From Phytopythium helicoides (Eukaryota; Oomycota; Peronosporomycetes; Pythiales; Pythiaceae), in contig JANFNE010000010.1 of assembly GCA_024867545.1 (NCBI GenBank), positions 1,200,703-1,264,702 of the forward strand: DNA of 64,000 nt, in the 5' to 3' direction. The notes under the pieces were generated by a model. It saw only the letters and a program-made list of their open reading frames with translations, was not told the origin of the DNA and ran no database searches. A program made the position numbers and the translations under genes. Within the stretch, counting starts at the first letter, position 1. The number at the start of each line of letters is the position of its first letter. Below are positions 62,147 through 64,000 of the stretch, in pieces.

Positions 62147-63611
62147 GAGCGCAGATGTCCTCCCCCTTAACTATGGAAATTCCCTATATGTGGGCCCTTG
62201 ATGGAAACTCCGATACAAAAACTAAACCTCACCTACGGTACTACCACAATGCCATACTGTACGTAACAACGATGTCACAGGTATGTTGTCCGATTATTGG
62301 CAGTTGTGTTGTACATTGTGTGGGTAGTAAAACCACAGGTACTGCCACCGTAGCAAGTAGATGGATGTGAATGCTACACAGTCAAGTTATTCTGAATCAA
62401 GCAACAAGCCATCGCTGTTCTTGTTATCAAGAAGTGTGTGACCATCAATGTACATTGTGTAAGCTGAAAGACTGACACATGTACCAATTCAAACATGCAC
62501 AGGCAGAACATGAAACAAATGCAAATGATGGACAATCAATTATCAAGCAAACAAACCTTCTTGACATAGCACTGGGCAAGTATGAATAGATAAGAGAACA
62601 ACACGTGTTCATCAACTTGATGTAGCCAAGGTACACATGTGGAACCTACCATGAGCGACTGTAATCCTACATTTTGAGTGGTCCGCAATGAAATCAAATG
62701 CCGTGAGATGTTACCAACGACTAATTGACTGACATGTGATGTATGACAAGCTGTGACGGCTACTTCACGATCAATACTTGATGGTTAAATGGACTGAGAC
62801 GTGACATCTAGTGTCTGAGTTGAGACACCATTGATTACTACGGCTCACCTAGTTGATCGGCAAGGGAGCTGATGTGAAGCATGTAATGAAGATGAAGTAA
62901 ACCAAACTGAAGCACATGATTCTCTATAGAGTGACGTGTGCAAAGAACATGATGAAGTAGCACACCGATTGATAGCGACGTACTTGCCTTCACAGACGCA
63001 GCTATGCTCTTTCCACAATCAATATATAATAATTTTGAAGCAAATGTGTGCTGTGCTTGATGCTTTGTATAGTGCAATGAACTGTGTGTAGCCAGAGTGA
63101 TTGGAATTCGACTTGATCATGCAGAGCGAATCTTGTTTTCAACCAAGTAGAATTGAATGAACACCATGTCGGCGCTGGTGTGTCAGCTGAGCTGTGATGT
63201 GCGCACTAGCATGAGTAAGTGCTGTCGCGAGTCTCTATCAGAGATGATGATGGAAAGCAATGATGTTGAGCACATTGTGGTTCGACAGTAAGTGTTGATG
63301 TCTGAAGTGAAGTATAGTATGATTGAAGATGATTGTAGAGCAATGAGTGTTTGATGACGCATGTGATGGTGTCGTGCAGAGGATAAGAGGAACAATAAAA
63401 CATAGTGGTAGAGAATGGTACGCGGATGTGTGAAGAGCGTCGGAGGCGCGGCGAGTATGAAACAGCATGATGGTATCAAGAACATATCCGTGTGAGGCTG
63501 ATTGCTACATCTTGAATGAAGATGGCAGTTTGAAGTAGTTCACGACATCTATTTATTTGAAGTGATGAGAATACACATTCGATGTGAATGCGCGCACAAA
63601 GCTATATATAT

Positions 63612-63741
63612 ACTACGCGGAATGAACGTTCATTCGGGGTTCCGTGGTGCCGTAATATTGCGTAAATTACCGGGTTTTGTTTGCATTCGATACCGTAATT
63701 TACTTGATTCGGACCGTAATAAACCCGTATTTTACGAACAG
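63612..63741. other. Unique telomere-adjacent segment with inverted repeat
   Basis: Sequence not found in the tandem units. CGTAAATTACCGGGTTT (63661-63677) and AAACCCGTATTTTACG (63722-63737) are imperfect inverted copies. It replaces the telomere-like block and foldback that end the other units. Confidence 0.6.
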
Positions 63742-64000
63742 GGTTTAGTAGGGTTAGTAGGGTTTTAGGGTTTAGGGTTTAGGGTTTAGGGTTTAGGGTT
63801 TAGGGTTTAGGGTTTAGGGTTTAGGGTTTAGGGTTTAGGGTTTAGGGTTTAGGGTTTAGGGTTTAGGGTTTAGGGTTTAGGGTTTAGGGTTTAGGGTTTA
63901 GGGTTTAGGGTTTAGGGTTTAGGGTTTAGGGTTTAGGGTTTAGGGTTTAGGGTTTAGGGTTTAGGGTTTAGGGTTTAGGGTTTAGGGTTTAGGGTTTAGG
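63742..64000 (+). repeat. Telomere: TTTAGGG array at the chromosome end
   Basis: Degenerate repeats (GGGTTTAGTAGGGTTAGTAG) at 63742-63765 are followed by ~33 perfect TTTAGGG units to the end of the window. The G-rich strand is 5'->3' rightward, so this is the right end of a chromosome arm. Confidence 0.98.

Larger units (their letters stand above)
57016..63611. repeat. Subtelomeric tandem array of a 1,731-bp unit (3 full copies plus a partial fourth)
   Basis: The same sequence recurs at a constant 1,731-bp offset: units at about 57016-58746, 58747-60477, 60478-62208 and a truncated 62209-63611. Units 2 and 3 agree wherever I compared them. Unit 1 diverges in its first ~400 bp, and unit 4 diverges around 62606-62860 and 63310-63611 but matches between. 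Each full unit ends with telomere-like repeats and a foldback element. The short recurrent open frames (63, 79, 101 and 83 codons) look non-coding, since they recur only because the unit does. Confidence 0.95.

Noticed and set aside
57990..63485. Recurrent 101-codon frame (MLLMHIIMLFHTRR…) as a possible secreted effector
   Set aside because: It recurs only because the 1,731-bp unit does. Its frame changes in the last copy, and the RR sequence is not an RXLR motif.
31467..63611. RXLR, CRN or other effector genes expected near oomycete chromosome ends
   Set aside because: No frame with a signal peptide followed by RXLR-EER, and no LFLAK motif seen.
1..64000. CRISPR arrays, operons, bacterial promoters or rRNA genes
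   Set aside because: Eukaryotic introns, telomere and transposons throughout; no short regularly spaced repeats with unique spacers.

Overview
The window is the right-hand end of an oomycete chromosome, most likely Phytophthora or a close relative. The last ~235 bases are a perfect TTTAGGG telomere array. Coding regions are GC-rich, introns are short (about 60-75 bp, GT-AG), genes are tightly packed and mostly alternate in strand, and the mobile elements are of types known from oomycetes. The species is an inference; the telomere and gene structures are read directly.

Bases 1-31,406 are a gene-dense core: a tail-anchored acyl-CoA-binding protein (5' partial), a zinc-ribbon/calpain-fold/CxxC-repeat protein that has lost its catalytic Cys and His, a coiled-coil protein with a dynein-adaptor-type CC1 box, two OSCA/TMEM63 (CSC1-like) channel paralogues, a six-exon CID/RPRD1-like RNA polymerase II CTD-binding protein, a small membrane protein, eIF3a, a 59-residue unknown, a full-length ABCB transporter and a large TPR protein. 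These are housekeeping and membrane genes with no evident shared pathway. Many neighbours are divergent or convergent with about 90-300 bp between them.

From about 31.5 kb the window becomes gene-poor subtelomere with lower GC: a possible SINE-like fragment, a frameshifted unknown gene, a decayed MULE transposase with a SWIM finger, another broken unknown gene, and a decayed RecQ-like helicase of the kind linked to telomeres in fungi. That helicase is split by a 14,711-bp LTR retrotransposon (41,663-56,373) with two 989-bp LTRs differing at two positions I could find, and a 4-bp target duplication (AATG). Removing the insert rejoins the helicase frame. The retrotransposon runs on the minus strand (gag, then pol in the -1 frame). 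Pol contains protease, RT, a degenerate RNase H, a second intact-looking RNase H, integrase and a chromodomain. On the opposite strand, between pol and the element's 3' LTR, lies an 829-codon open frame of unknown function.

The terminal ~7 kb is a tandem array of a 1,731-bp unit (three full copies plus a partial fourth). Each full unit carries interstitial telomere-like repeats and a ~130-bp foldback element. A short unique segment with an inverted repeat leads through degenerate repeats into the telomere. The strongest leads are the retrotransposon with its antisense gene and double RNase H, the split subtelomeric helicase, the pseudo-calpain, and the tandem unit with captured telomere repeats.
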